Virus record (IMG/VR): IMGVR_UViG_3300010883_000015
Span: 16,696-80,695 of that record
Source: a virus
DNA: 64,000 bases
Strand: one strand, 5' to 3'
This document shows positions 52,185-60,892 of the stretch, in pieces. Each line of letters begins with the position of its first letter. Positions within the stretch are counted from its first letter, which is position 1. Below the pieces are notes generated by a model. The model was not told where the DNA came from. It was given only the letters and a program-made list of their open reading frames with translations, and made no database searches. The position numbers and the translations under genes are program-made.

Positions 52185-52838
52185 ATGTCCCCTCCATTTA
52201 CCTTCTCTGAAACCTTTAATTTACAACCTGAAATATCTATATTGCCTGTTCTTTCTGAACTTCGAGCCAACTGGGCAGGGGTTCGTTATCGAATTGGCAT
52301 GTTTAATGATCCGGATTTTAAGCCTGTTATATCAAAAATATACCTACCTGATGATTCTTGTACATCTATTGATGATCAGTTTATGTTTGAAATAGGAGTG
52401 CTTGATCTAGGCGTAACCAATGTGTTGGAAATAATAAATGCCTGCAAGTATTTATTGGATGACAATATAGCTATATCTATTGTTCTTCCAACACTTGTTC
52501 CTCTTGGTAAGGTTCTTATTCAAGCTATTATTCATGTCTCTATCTCTAAGAATGGTATAGGCCCAACATTCATTACTACTTTTGAAAATTGTGTAAACTT
52601 TTCAAAAGGAATAAAAAGAACCGCTGGGAGCACACAGGAAGAGTATTATGAGGATGTTTCATTATATTTATATGATAGCCTAGAAAAAGAACGCGTCTGT
52701 AAAACTTTCGATAATATAAGTAACAATGATTATGCTCTTATATTGGGTGAATTCTCTTTAAATCTATGTGGGAATGCCTCTTCTGCTTTAAAGAGTACCG
52801 AGATAAATAAGATTATTGAAGATTACAACCTACAATAG
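52185..52838 (+). CDS. Hypothetical protein, 217 aa
   Basis: The frame is open from a TTG upstream, but ATG 52185 (MSPPFTFSET) with CAGGAAAATAC before it is the likely start. Mixed soluble sequence with a central DNIAISIVLPTLVPLGKVL stretch. No family recognised. Confidence 0.65.
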   Translation: MSPPFTFSETFNLQPEISILPVLSELRANWAGVRYRIGMFNDPDFKPVISKIYLPDDSCTSIDDQFMFEIGVLDLGVTNVLEIINACKYLLDDNIAISIVLPTLVPLGKVLIQAIIHVSISKNGIGPTFITTFENCVNFSKGIKRTAGSTQEEYYEDVSLYLYDSLEKERVCKTFDNISNNDYALILGEFSLNLCGNASSALKSTEINKIIEDYNLQ

Positions 52839-52860
52839 TCATCTTTATGCTTATGGCAAT

Positions 52861-52886
52861 GCCTCGATTTTGTCGGGGCTTTGTTA
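52861..52886 (+). terminator. Weak intrinsic terminator
   Basis: GCCTCGA (52861-52867) pairs with TCGGGGC (52873-52879, one G-U pair) over a short loop and is followed by a weak T tract. It lies after the gene ending at 52838. Confidence 0.5.
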
Positions 52887-52948
52887 TGTATGAGAGCGCG
52901 ATCATAAGTGTTTCAAATTATTTAAATAAATTTATTCTTTTCATTATC

Positions 52949-53057
52949 TTTACAATTGCTTGAATGCTCGAAACGTCCGAAGCTATCGAACACATGGGCA
53001 TAATCAACCTTGCTAACTAGAAATAATTTCCATTAAAATTAAGCTATAATATACATG
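52949..53057 (+). promoter_or_regulatory. Promoter-like leader P2 with shared motifs
   Basis: TTTACAATTGCTT (from 52949) is followed by TGAATG (52961-52966) and CTCGAAACG (52967-52975), aligned with leaders P3 and P4. The second element GCTATAATATACATG is at 53043-53057. The -35 to -10 spacing is less clear than in P3 and P4. It lies about 150 bases before the gene at 53128. Confidence 0.5.
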
Positions 53058-53127
53058 TGGAAAGAAACACATAATGAAAATCTCATTCATTATTTTACTT
53101 AAATCATTCATAAAAAAAGGAAATGTT

Positions 53128-54345
53128 ATGAATACCAACTCAACCCTCATTAAGAACTCTAAACTATTAGATGGTGTCAGGACTGAACTTAATTCTAAAT
53201 TCTTAGAAAGAGAAGATGAAATCAATTGCATACTTACTGCTCTTGTTAGTAATACAAATGTTCAATTTATAGGAGCGCCAGGAACCGGAAAGTCTGCTTT
53301 GGCAAATTCTGTTTCACACTTGTTAAATTGCTCTTTCTTTAAAGTGAATTTGGATCAAGATTTAGATCCTGATTTTGTTATAGGCCATATCTCATTAAAA
53401 GAAATGAGAGATAATGACCGAATAATCCGTAACACATCAGGCAAGATTGCAGATGGACAACTTGTCTTCTTGGATGAGTGTAATAAATGTAATAGCGCCA
53501 TGAAAAATGCATTGCTTTTACCTCTTAACGAACGTCAGGTTGATATAGGCGATGGTATACCAAGAGATACAGAGATCAGAAGCGTTATTGGTGCCAGTAA
53601 TGAGTATCCCGGTTGTACTTCAATCGACGACGATACCGATCATCTTGTTCACGATCCAAACTGGGATAGATGGGCGCTAAGAATGGAGGTTAGATATATC
53701 GAAGCCGATCACAATTTCAAGGATCTTTTGATTAATAGATTTACAGTTGGCAAGGTTGATAAATCTTTAGCTATTGACCTCTCTATTATAGATGAAATGA
53801 GGATGGCTCTTTATAGTGTGAATTTAGATAATGTTATGGATCTAATATGTAAATTTAGAACCTTACTGCAAAGACAAGCAATAAATCTATCAGACCGTAG
53901 GTGGATGACAATTTGTAAATTGATTTCAGCACAAACAGTTATGCGCGGATCTCTTACTGCTAAGGGTGAAGACCTTATGATACTTGAACATGCTCTGTGG
54001 AGAACACCAGAAGAAAAGTCTATTACAGACATGGTTATACAAGACAATATTAAGTCACAATATATTGAATCAAAGAAGATTCTCGGTATCGTTAAGGCGA
54101 CAATTAAATCTACACTTGAAGCAATAAAAGAAGATGACATTAATTGCAAAGACACTAAAAGCAAAAGTCGTGCAGTTGCAATGCTTACTTCTTCAAAGGA
54201 TTTACTGGTAGATCAAGTTCGCTCTGCTGGATCTAAGAATTGGACTTGCCCAAAGGCACTGAAAGTTAAAGAAGAAATAGGTGGGCTTATTCAATCTTTA
54301 GGAATTGAAGCACACAAAAGAATGAACTTAAACATAAATCTATAA
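53128..54345 (+). CDS. MoxR/CobS-like AAA ATPase, 405 aa
   Basis: The frame is open from an upstream ATG at 53074, but ATG 53128 (MNTNSTLIKN), after AAAAAGGAAATGTT, is the better start. Walker A FIGAPGTGKSALA lies near residue 49, Walker B LVFLDECNKCNSAMK near 111, and SVIGASNEYPG follows, all as in MoxR/CobS ATPases. These usually work with a VWA protein to load metal or remodel complexes. The partner here is the CobT-like gene at 55815. Other phages carry such pairs, but the substrate is unknown. Confidence 0.85.
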   Translation: MNTNSTLIKNSKLLDGVRTELNSKFLEREDEINCILTALVSNTNVQFIGAPGTGKSALANSVSHLLNCSFFKVNLDQDLDPDFVIGHISLKEMRDNDRIIRNTSGKIADGQLVFLDECNKCNSAMKNALLLPLNERQVDIGDGIPRDTEIRSVIGASNEYPGCTSIDDDTDHLVHDPNWDRWALRMEVRYIEADHNFKDLLINRFTVGKVDKSLAIDLSIIDEMRMALYSVNLDNVMDLICKFRTLLQRQAINLSDRRWMTICKLISAQTVMRGSLTAKGEDLMILEHALWRTPEEKSITDMVIQDNIKSQYIESKKILGIVKATIKSTLEAIKEDDINCKDTKSKSRAVAMLTSSKDLLVDQVRSAGSKNWTCPKALKVKEEIGGLIQSLGIEAHKRMNLNINL

Positions 54346-54374
54346 ACTTAAACAATTGTATTACGAGGTGTAAA

Positions 54375-55088
54375 ATGAAAATATATAGAAAAAACGTATC
54401 TGATGGTAAGAAAAAGACTTTTAAGGTTTTAGATAATTATATACTGGACATAGCTGGTTATGAAAATGTCGTATTAATATTACATCCTAAATATTATAGA
54501 AAGTCAAATAATCGGATTATGAACATGGTGGTAAAGCATACAAGCAAGTGCAACACTGTGTTTGTGTTGAAGGCAGAAGTTAAGCAGGATGCATATTATT
54601 TTCAGTCCTATATCAAAGTTTCTGTCATGCTAGAAGACTGCTCTTGGTCACATCTTATGGACGGGGTATGGGATTCGTCGAAAAGCAGCCTTAATCCTGA
54701 TCCCGCTTGTAGGTCTCTCTATTATGAGGAAAAGTCTAAACTTGGCTTACTTAAAGATTGCGAGTCTATCATATCCGAAGGGTTAACTATTTTGCTTGCC
54801 AATCTAGCTCCCAAGCATAATGAAGATGAGGATGAAGATGAAGATGAGGGTAACCTCGATGGGGGGCACCGAATGACATTCCAATACCCAGTCGAATTCC
54901 ATTACAACGGTGAAGACTTTCATTTTTTGGCAGAGGTTGATGATATCGAAGACTCTTGGGTAAGGGTTAGCGATGCCTTTAACGTAAATGTCAAGACAGT
55001 AAATGATGAAGTGGAAGTGTCAGTCTATTGTATCAATGCAGAAACAAAGAAAATAATAGGAGGCAAGATCTCGGTAGAGACTTGGTAA
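54375..55088 (+). CDS. Hypothetical protein with acidic repeat, 237 aa
   Basis: A soluble protein of two parts joined by an acidic linker NEDEDEDEDEGN (near 152-163). ACGAGGTGTAAA precedes ATG 54375. The part before the linker has cysteines (HTSKCNTV, LLKDCES), and the second part is beta-rich. Function unknown. It lies between the CobS-like gene and the CobT-like gene, so it may belong to that system. Confidence 0.65.
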   Translation: MKIYRKNVSDGKKKTFKVLDNYILDIAGYENVVLILHPKYYRKSNNRIMNMVVKHTSKCNTVFVLKAEVKQDAYYFQSYIKVSVMLEDCSWSHLMDGVWDSSKSSLNPDPACRSLYYEEKSKLGLLKDCESIISEGLTILLANLAPKHNEDEDEDEDEGNLDGGHRMTFQYPVEFHYNGEDFHFLAEVDDIEDSWVRVSDAFNVNVKTVNDEVEVSVYCINAETKKIIGGKISVETW

Positions 55089-55097
55089 AAGATATTG

Positions 55098-55229
55098 GCA
55101 ACTTAGCTTTTTCCTTTTTTGCTAGGTTGTTAAACCTCGTAGGTGTGGCTTTAATGTACATTAAAGACCTAATCTACTGAGGAGGCTAGATGGTGGGCGT
55201 GAGATACCCGCTGTCTAGTCATTTTTTTT
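55098..55229 (+). ncRNA. Structured RNA of three stem-loops ending in a terminator
   Basis: Three hairpins can be drawn in a row. The first is 55098-55130, a 10-base stem (GCAACTTAGC with GCTAGGTTGT, two G-U pairs) with a T-rich loop. The second, 55135-55182, is built around the perfect 18-base palindrome CTTTAATGTACATTAAAG (55149-55166), with flanking CCTC/GAGG and AGGT/ACCT pairs. The third is 55184-55220, a 14-base stem followed by eight T residues, an intrinsic terminator. The chain begins 10 bases after a stop codon. It may be a stable 3' end or a small RNA. Confidence 0.5.
55184..55229 (+). terminator. Intrinsic terminator
   Basis: The 14-base stem 55184-55197 with 55207-55220 (four G-U pairs) is followed by T residues at 55222-55229. 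It ends the transcript carrying 53128 and 54375. The remaining gap to 55814 contains AT-rich repeats and leader P3, but no gene. Confidence 0.85.
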
Positions 55230-55489
55230 ATAATCGAGTAATCAGTAAGTGATTTATAAATTGAACAAAAGAACTAGAAGCTTGGCTGTGATCTAAATTT
55301 GCAATAGAGATAAATAGCATTTATGTCATTTAAACGCTCAAAAAGGGCTAAATTAAGCCTTTAGATTCAATATCCGTCTATCTGTATCAATTCCAATATA
55401 GAGCTTAAATTATAGCCGATTCTGAGAGGGTTGAATTTAGGTTAGTGTTTTCGTGACAAGAAGGCAGTCAAATTGCTTGTGTACTATAT

Positions 55490-55592
55490 ATAAAATAATT
55501 AATTAAATTATAATTAATTATAATTATAAATTAAATTACTAATCTTAAATTATAATTTATTAATCTTAAATTATAAATTAAATTACTAATAT
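55490..55592. repeat. AT-only region with nested direct repeats
   Basis: About 100 bases are nearly all A or T. A perfect 20-base direct repeat TTATAAATTAAATTACTAAT occurs at 55524-55543 and 55571-55590, and TAATCTTAAATTATAA occurs at 55540 and 55561. The region could melt easily, as in replication origins, or be slippage. It lies about 70 bases before leader P3. Confidence 0.7.
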
Positions 55593-55657
55593 AACATGAC
55601 AACCAGCTATCGTTATCTGATAATTGCAAGATCGCAAATATTAAGCAAATTACAAGC

Positions 55658-55768
55658 TTGACAATTGCTTGACAATTGCTTAATACGTCGAAAGGCTCGA
55701 ACGCATAGCGATTAACTAGCGTTCAAAGTAAAGCGGATCGCATAAATAAAGCATATAATATTATATGC
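55658..55768 (+). promoter_or_regulatory. Promoter-like leader P3 with shared motifs
   Basis: TTGACA (55658-55663), exactly 17 bases, TAATAC (55681-55686), then GTCGAAAGG (55687-55695). A second TTGACA lies inside the spacer. The perfect 18-base palindrome GCATATAATATTATATGC lies at 55751-55768. It precedes the CobT-like gene at 55815. Confidence 0.65.
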
Positions 55769-55814
55769 CAAAAGAACAAAGAGACAAAGACTCTCAAAAT
55801 AGAAAGGAAATAAC

Positions 55815-57323
55815 ATGGACTTTAAACCAAAAGCAAAAAAGAACCTAAGCAGAAGAGTAAGTGACTTTTCTCGTTTTCTACATGATCAAAGACATTTCTA
55901 CGGAACCAATGCATTCAGGCAAACAAGAAAACTAGAAAATAGATTAGCTTATGAATTTAAAGTAAAGTGCAACCTTGAAATTACAAATGAAGAATTAAAC
56001 TCTGATATGGAATTGTTTGCTACTGAAATGTTTTCAAGAATGTATGAAGATTCAGATATTTCTGAGACTGTTGATAAACAATGGGCAGAAGACATACATG
56101 AAATCTTAGATGCTCAGTCAGAGTTTCAGTCAATAAAAAGAATGGCTAGAAGGGATCCAGATCTGGCTTCTTTAGCTACTGCTTACACATTCAATCACTT
56201 TAAAGAAGAAATATGCTCAGTTATTACATACAGAAAACAAGAAGAGCAGGAAAACAAAAAGAAAGAACAAGAAAGAGAACAAGGACAAGAAAAGTCTAAA
56301 GGAAAAGGTCAGGATCAAGAACAGAAAGAAAAAGGAGAAAATAGTCAAGACAAGGCTGTCTCTAAGCTACCTGAATCATTGAAGAACGAGTTCCTCTCAA
56401 AAGCAATGGATTTTTCTGAAAGTGTTGAAGAAATAGGGGAACTAAAAGAAGCAATGTCAGGAATCGGGTCGTTGGGATCAACAAAGGAATTAAGCACTGA
56501 AAGAACAGAGCTAATTAATTCATTGACAACAAATGGATCACTTAAAAACATCTTAAAGATGGTTGGAAGATTGAAAAAGTTAATGAATTCTTTTCCCGCT
56601 CTTGTTAAGTCTAAAAGAAAAGAAAAGATTTATGAGATAGAGCAGGACAGGGCACCTAAAGAACTCAGCAGGGAGCGAATGTTAGCTGCTAATGATGACA
56701 CTTTTGACCAGTATTGTTTTAGATTTGCTACTCGTAAACAATGGAAGAAAAAGAAAGGGAACGGTCAAGACGAATCGGGACTAGGTCCAATACTTATGTG
56801 TATCGATACATCTGGTTCTATGCATGGGGAAAGAATTGAACTTGCAGTAGCTTTAGCTATTGCAACCGCAAGTATTGCAAGCGATACAAAAAGAGAATTT
56901 AAGGCGGTAACATTCAACAAAAAGTTGGGACATGAATTCTACATACCAAAGAAAGCTAGAAATTCAGATGTTCTAACTGTTTTAAAGATGATTTCAAAGC
57001 TAGGTGCAAGTGGAGGAACATCATTTAATCCACCTGTTAAATGGGCGGTAGATCAAGCTTTGAAACACCCAAAATCAGACATATTGTTCTTGACTGACGG
57101 AACAGGGAGTTGTTCTACGAAAATGTCTAGTATGTTAGAATTTGCCAAGAAAAAGAGAGGGCTAAGACTCTTTACTGTATTGATTGGGGAAGATGATTAC
57201 CCGCATGCAGGTGGTATCGAAGAGATATCTGATGGAGTTATCAACGTCAAAGAACTTACAGAAAACAAGTCAATTAATGAATTGGCAAGACTGATGAAAT
57301 CAATCAAAACAAGAAAACTATAA
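55815..57323 (+). CDS. CobT-like protein with VWA domain, 502 aa
   Basis: The C-terminal 175 residues are a von Willebrand A domain with the MIDAS motif MCIDTSGSMHG near 327, KFNKKLG-type strand and DILFLTDGTG near 422. Residues 141-182 are a highly charged linker rich in Gln, Glu and Lys. The N-terminal part is helical. Bacterial CobT proteins with MIDAS motifs pair with AAA ATPases (CobS) in cobalt or magnesium chelation. Together with the ATPase at 53128 this forms a phage-borne pair. Metal insertion is unproven. It is expressed from leader P3. Confidence 0.82.
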   Translation: MDFKPKAKKNLSRRVSDFSRFLHDQRHFYGTNAFRQTRKLENRLAYEFKVKCNLEITNEELNSDMELFATEMFSRMYEDSDISETVDKQWAEDIHEILDAQSEFQSIKRMARRDPDLASLATAYTFNHFKEEICSVITYRKQEEQENKKKEQEREQGQEKSKGKGQDQEQKEKGENSQDKAVSKLPESLKNEFLSKAMDFSESVEEIGELKEAMSGIGSLGSTKELSTERTELINSLTTNGSLKNILKMVGRLKKLMNSFPALVKSKRKEKIYEIEQDRAPKELSRERMLAANDDTFDQYCFRFATRKQWKKKKGNGQDESGLGPILMCIDTSGSMHGERIELAVALAIATASIASDTKREFKAVTFNKKLGHEFYIPKKARNSDVLTVLKMISKLGASGGTSFNPPVKWAVDQALKHPKSDILFLTDGTGSCSTKMSSMLEFAKKKRGLRLFTVLIGEDDYPHAGGIEEISDGVINVKELTENKSINELARLMKSIKTRKL

Positions 57324-57342
57324 CAAACAAAAGGAAAAACCA

Positions 57343-57588
57343 ATGAACTGTTCAATATGTAAAAACCCAATAGATAGATTCGGGCATAACGCTCAACCTT
57401 TCATGTTTGGGAGGTGCTGTGACACTTGTAATATCACGAAAGTAATACCAAAAAGAATGGAGGCCATTACTGAAGAACCTGTTTCTTGTGAGCAACAACT
57501 GTCTGAGATTTATGATGAGGTTGTTGGGGATAATGGACAAGAAAGATTCACTCATGAAGAGCTAATTAAATTACTAAAGGAGCGGTAA
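57343..57588 (+). CDS. Small zinc-binding protein, 81 aa
   Basis: CSICKNPIDRFGH and CCDTCNITK form two cysteine pairs like a small zinc ribbon. The C-terminal helix is acidic. The next gene starts at its last base. It probably acts in the early region, but the role is unknown. Confidence 0.65.
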   Translation: MNCSICKNPIDRFGHNAQPFMFGRCCDTCNITKVIPKRMEAITEEPVSCEQQLSEIYDEVVGDNGQERFTHEELIKLLKER

Positions 57589-57929
57589 TGTGGAACAACG
57601 TACCTGACGATTGGAACTCATATCACAGAACATGTAGTTTTTGTAGTCAGTCATATCATGCCTCAGAAGGATCCTGTGATTGTGAGCCAGACATTGAGTG
57701 TGAACGATCATGGTTAGCTAGTTCTGGCTATGAAGTAGGCGAGGATAAAATATGGACAAAAGTTCTTTCTAAGAAGAACCGCTTGGCTAGGAAAGACCAC
57801 AAAGATGGGAAAGTCCTCAAAGGACAGAGGTACCTAGTGACTACACTAAGATGCATAGCTGATAGTAGCGGTCAGAGTTGGTTCCATATAGAAAAAAGAA
57901 TCATTAAAAATATAAAAATAAACAACTAA
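57588..57929 (+). CDS. Cysteine-rich hypothetical protein, 113 aa
   Basis: The first 45 residues have CSFCSQSYHAS, CDCEPDIEC, a layout that may bind zinc. The C-terminal part is basic. Overlaps the gene before by 1 base. No family recognised. Confidence 0.65.
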   Translation: MWNNVPDDWNSYHRTCSFCSQSYHASEGSCDCEPDIECERSWLASSGYEVGEDKIWTKVLSKKNRLARKDHKDGKVLKGQRYLVTTLRCIADSSGQSWFHIEKRIIKNIKINN

Positions 57930-57946
57930 CCAAGAAAGGAAATCTC

Positions 57947-58243
57947 ATGAGTAAATTACTTAATCCCTTAACAGATAAAGAAAACGAGGATCTAAAAGCC
58001 TTTATCTTTGTCACCAACGACTCTCATCTTAAGGTCGTCTGCATTTGCCCTGAATGTGGCGTGTCATTCTTCCACTGGCTTCAAGATGGTCATGATATGG
58101 ATCTTGAAACAGTCAAGATGGAAATGGCGACAACAGATTGTACTGTATGTGCAGAAGATTGGAAACCTCTATCAACCAACCAGAAAGAGGAATGCCTAGA
58201 TCGAATAAGAAAGAATATTAAAACTAAAAATAACAAAGAATAA
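57947..58243 (+). CDS. Cysteine-rich hypothetical protein, 98 aa
   Basis: Two CxxC pairs (CICPECGVSFF near 33-43 and CTVCAEDW near 65-72) and a basic C-terminus suggest a zinc-binding protein of the early region. The ribosome site AGAAAGGAAATCTC precedes its ATG. No family recognised. Confidence 0.65.
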   Translation: MSKLLNPLTDKENEDLKAFIFVTNDSHLKVVCICPECGVSFFHWLQDGHDMDLETVKMEMATTDCTVCAEDWKPLSTNQKEECLDRIRKNIKTKNNKE

Positions 58244-58253
58244 CGAGAAGACA

Positions 58254-58556
58254 GTGGCTGACAAACCCATAATTACAACCAACAATCACATCCGAAATTA
58301 TAAATATGACTATGAGGTTCCAAAGTCTGTTCTGGACGACTATGACTGGCTCGATAAAGGAGACAAAAGTGACGGGTGGATACATTATAAAAATACTTGG
58401 TATCACGTCAGTGACTTCCTACGATTGGAAACAAATTGCTTTACCTCTTTTCACGACTGGGACGGATATTACGGTCACGGGTACTCTTCAGGAGTATTGA
58501 TAAAGCTCGGTGATAACCCTTCTGAAGAATATATTATAGGATCTTTTCAGCAATAA
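58254..58556 (+). CDS. Hypothetical protein, GTG start, 100 aa
   Basis: No in-frame ATG exists near its start; GTG 58254 follows AACGAGAAGACA and is used. The sequence is rich in Trp, Tyr, Asp and His (DWDGYYGHGYSSGVL), as in carbohydrate-binding or surface modules, but no family is recognised. Confidence 0.6.
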   Translation: MADKPIITTNNHIRNYKYDYEVPKSVLDDYDWLDKGDKSDGWIHYKNTWYHVSDFLRLETNCFTSFHDWDGYYGHGYSSGVLIKLGDNPSEEYIIGSFQQ

Positions 58557-58586
58557 AATGATTAATTAACAAGAAAGGAAACTAAA

Positions 58587-58919
58587 ATGGACAATTTCAC
58601 AAAAGAACTACTTATGTATATAGAAGTACCAACAACTGAGAATACAATAGATAATTTTACAACAGAGCTAACTATTAATTTCAAATATAAAGGAGAAGAA
58701 TACAAGTTTGAGTTTACTCCTGAAAATGAAGATTGGTGGACAGCATTCCCTAGTAAAATTAAAGGTATAGAATTTGATGTTCACTACAACGAAGATTACG
58801 GGGATATCTCAGTTTATGAAGTAGTTGATGGAGAGAACAATAATAAATTACTGCATCACAAAAGAATAGAAGAAAATTTACAGACTAAATACTCTGACAC
58901 CAAAGTAACAAGTAAATAG
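58587..58919 (+). CDS. Hypothetical acidic protein, 110 aa
   Basis: Acidic beta-rich protein with YKGEEYKFEFTPENEDWW and EDYGDISVYEVVDG. The site AACAAGAAAGGAAACTAA precedes its ATG. No family recognised. Similar small acidic proteins in phage early regions often bind host factors, but this is a guess. Confidence 0.6.
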   Translation: MDNFTKELLMYIEVPTTENTIDNFTTELTINFKYKGEEYKFEFTPENEDWWTAFPSKIKGIEFDVHYNEDYGDISVYEVVDGENNNKLLHHKRIEENLQTKYSDTKVTSK

Positions 58920-58939
58920 ATACACATAAAGGAGGAATA

Positions 58940-59248
58940 ATGGAAACTAAATACGAATACGAATTTATATTGATTAGTAGCGATAACAAAGAATCAGAAA
59001 ATGTAATCTGGTACGATTGCAAACTAGATCAAATAGAAAAAATAGCTACTGAATTTATTGATTTATCTGGAAAATATAAACATATATCTATTAAACAGTG
59101 GGATCTCGAATATGAAGAATTTACAAACGAATTCGATCTACACCAAGAACTACCACACCGAAATGCAGAAGAAATACGACTAAAACTTATAAACAAAATT
59201 AAAGAACTTAATGCAGGATCAATTAATGATATTTACTACCAAAGTTGA
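58940..59248 (+). CDS. Hypothetical acidic protein, 102 aa
   Basis: Acidic protein with a helix near its end (IRLKLINKIKELNAG). AAAGGAGGAATA precedes its ATG. Its 3' end contains the first copy of a 27-bp repeat shared with the next gene, overlapping its frame by 23 bases. Confidence 0.65.
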   Translation: METKYEYEFILISSDNKESENVIWYDCKLDQIEKIATEFIDLSGKYKHISIKQWDLEYEEFTNEFDLHQELPHRNAEEIRLKLINKIKELNAGSINDIYYQS

Positions 59249-59444
59249 AACTAAACAATCTATTAAAGAACTTAATGAAGGATCAATTCCCAAACACCAC
59301 GATGTTAAATTATACATAAACCCAGATCACATAGTCTCTATTATGGACGAGGGTGTAAAAGGATCCCTTATCAGATTAACTAATGGAAATTATGTCGTGG
59401 TTAAAGAATTGTTTGAAAGCGTTGTATACGGGCAAAAAAAATAA
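59226..59444 (+). CDS. Hypothetical small protein, 72 aa
   Basis: ATG 59226 with AGGATC before it is preferred over an earlier ATG 59211. Starts MIFTTKVETKQSIKELNEGS, echoing the end of the previous protein (KIKELNAGS) because of a 27-bp near-perfect repeat. No family recognised. Confidence 0.55.
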   Translation: MIFTTKVETKQSIKELNEGSIPKHHDVKLYINPDHIVSIMDEGVKGSLIRLTNGNYVVVKELFESVVYGQKK

Positions 59445-59552
59445 ATTGCGATTACGCAATACCTGTATATTTCTGCAATACTTAAAATGAGCTAACGAAA
59501 GTTATGGTTCTACCTATGAGAAGGTGTTGTGTTAAGTAAATAGAAAAGTGGT

Positions 59553-59583
59553 AAAGGAGGGAGTAATTTCCCTCCTTTTTTTT
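59553..59583 (+). terminator. Intrinsic terminator
   Basis: AAAGGAGGGA (59553-59562) pairs with TCCCTCCTTT (59569-59578) around a short loop and runs into T residues. It ends the block of small genes. The surrounding 304-base gap also contains the next promoter. Confidence 0.85.
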
Positions 59584-59641
59584 GACTACTTGCAATGAAT
59601 GAAACCTTATCTTGTTAATTGTGCAATTTAACTTGCACCAG

Positions 59642-59673
59642 TTGAAACTTATTGCATATAATTGTATTATATG
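59642..59673 (+). promoter_or_regulatory. Candidate promoter P5 with a shared palindromic element
   Basis: TTGAAA (59642-59647), 17 bases, TATTAT (59665-59670). The -10 lies in GCATATAATTGTATTATATG (59654-59673), close to the palindromic element found in leader P3. It precedes the gene at 59752. Confidence 0.55.
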
Positions 59674-59751
59674 AATACTCCATATGGTATTCCCTCTGTA
59701 TCGGGATTGTAGAGGATCTTTAAAATAATATGAAACTTTCAGGAGACAATG

Positions 59752-60507
59752 ATGCCAAGGCTATATAAGAAAAACAAGAAGAATCCTACTCCTCGCGAGG
59801 TCGAGTCCTCGGGAATAAAACGTATGAAATGTGAAACCGAAAGGCATCACAGAGCGTTCCTACTCTATGCTATGCAGTCCTTATCTGCTCGCAAGGCATT
59901 GCCTATCAGTCGTATCATGAGTGTGTCTCATACTGCGGTTCAGCAATGGAGGAAAAAGTATCGTTGGGAGTCAAGAGTGACCTCGCAAACAATTGAAGTT
60001 GAGGCGCAGCAATTATACAAGGCTTTGTATGGCGGTACTTATGGGGTTGTAGAGATTAGTCAGATTGAAAAGAATATAGCAACTCCTGTTAGCGCCTCGT
60101 CTCCTGTTTCTCAAAGTGTAGCAGACAGCGTTACTGATGCTATTAAGCAGGCGCAGAGCCAGCCGACTACTGTGCACGGTAAAGAGATGAAGAAGAAGCA
60201 GATGATGATACTAGATGCTGCGATTGGTTATGTTGCGCAAGGTATTAGGGATCAGAGTATCAGGAGGAACATACGCGACCTTCCCGTACTAATTGGTCTG
60301 CGCAATGAGCTAGCTGGTGACGGAGTCAAGGCAGATGGTAGGACAATAATGATCGAGAGTTTGCGAGTTAAGGATGCTAAGGCAAGCGGTGGTAATGTTA
60401 TAGAGGCAATGTTTGAAGATGCACTAGAATTGACATTAATATTAAAGAACTTAAAGGGTAATGAAGCAAGTGCCCAAATACACCCAAAGGAAACAAGTAA
60501 TGAGTAG
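59752..60507 (+). CDS. Helix-turn-helix protein, possible small terminase subunit, 251 aa
   Basis: Adjacent ATGs occur at 59749 and 59752; the second has better spacing from AGGAG. Residues about 45-80 (KALPISRIMSVSHTAVQQWR, then KKYRWESRV) form a helix-turn-helix like those of small terminase subunits and phage transposition regulators. The C-terminal half is helical, then acidic. The gene has higher G+C than the sugar cluster (27 of 60 in one sampled line). TerS would recognise the packaging site, and repeats lie just downstream. No large terminase is in the window, so the call is tentative. Confidence 0.45.
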   Translation: MPRLYKKNKKNPTPREVESSGIKRMKCETERHHRAFLLYAMQSLSARKALPISRIMSVSHTAVQQWRKKYRWESRVTSQTIEVEAQQLYKALYGGTYGVVEISQIEKNIATPVSASSPVSQSVADSVTDAIKQAQSQPTTVHGKEMKKKQMMILDAAIGYVAQGIRDQSIRRNIRDLPVLIGLRNELAGDGVKADGRTIMIESLRVKDAKASGGNVIEAMFEDALELTLILKNLKGNEASAQIHPKETSNE

Positions 60508-60892
60508 TAAATTTGAAAAGTTAAGTATCAATTTAGATGCACCGATAATGGAAGAGTTGTTAGTTCGGACTCGTCCTTTGCAGGACCCTAATCAAGATGA
60601 GTGTTTACGCGAGTATCAACTAGGTGGCACACATAGTAATCGTGATGTTAGGCTTATCCTTGATACTGACACCTTAGAGACGTTGCTGTGCATAGCTAGG
60701 ATTAGTCGTACAGGTAGGGTTATTCTGAACCGTGCAGGTATCAAGATGAAGGTTAAGCGAGCCTCAACAGGTCATATATATGAGACGTTACATTTGACTG
60801 GTTTACAGCCTGTTCCTGAGCAAGCACCTACAAGTATAAAGATTCCGACAGATGAGTATTCTGCTCGTGATTGGTTAAAGTGGGGAGGTTAA
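60500..60892 (+). CDS. Hypothetical protein, 130 aa
   Basis: The frame is open upstream from 60461, but ATG 60500 (MSSKFEKLSINLD) follows AAAGGAAACAAGTA and is preferred. The TAATG-like overlap with the gene before it is 8 bases. Mixed sequence with basic part RAGIKMKVKRASTG. No family recognised. Probably co-functions with the helix-turn-helix protein. Confidence 0.65.
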   Translation: MSSKFEKLSINLDAPIMEELLVRTRPLQDPNQDECLREYQLGGTHSNRDVRLILDTDTLETLLCIARISRTGRVILNRAGIKMKVKRASTGHIYETLHLTGLQPVPEQAPTSIKIPTDEYSARDWLKWGG

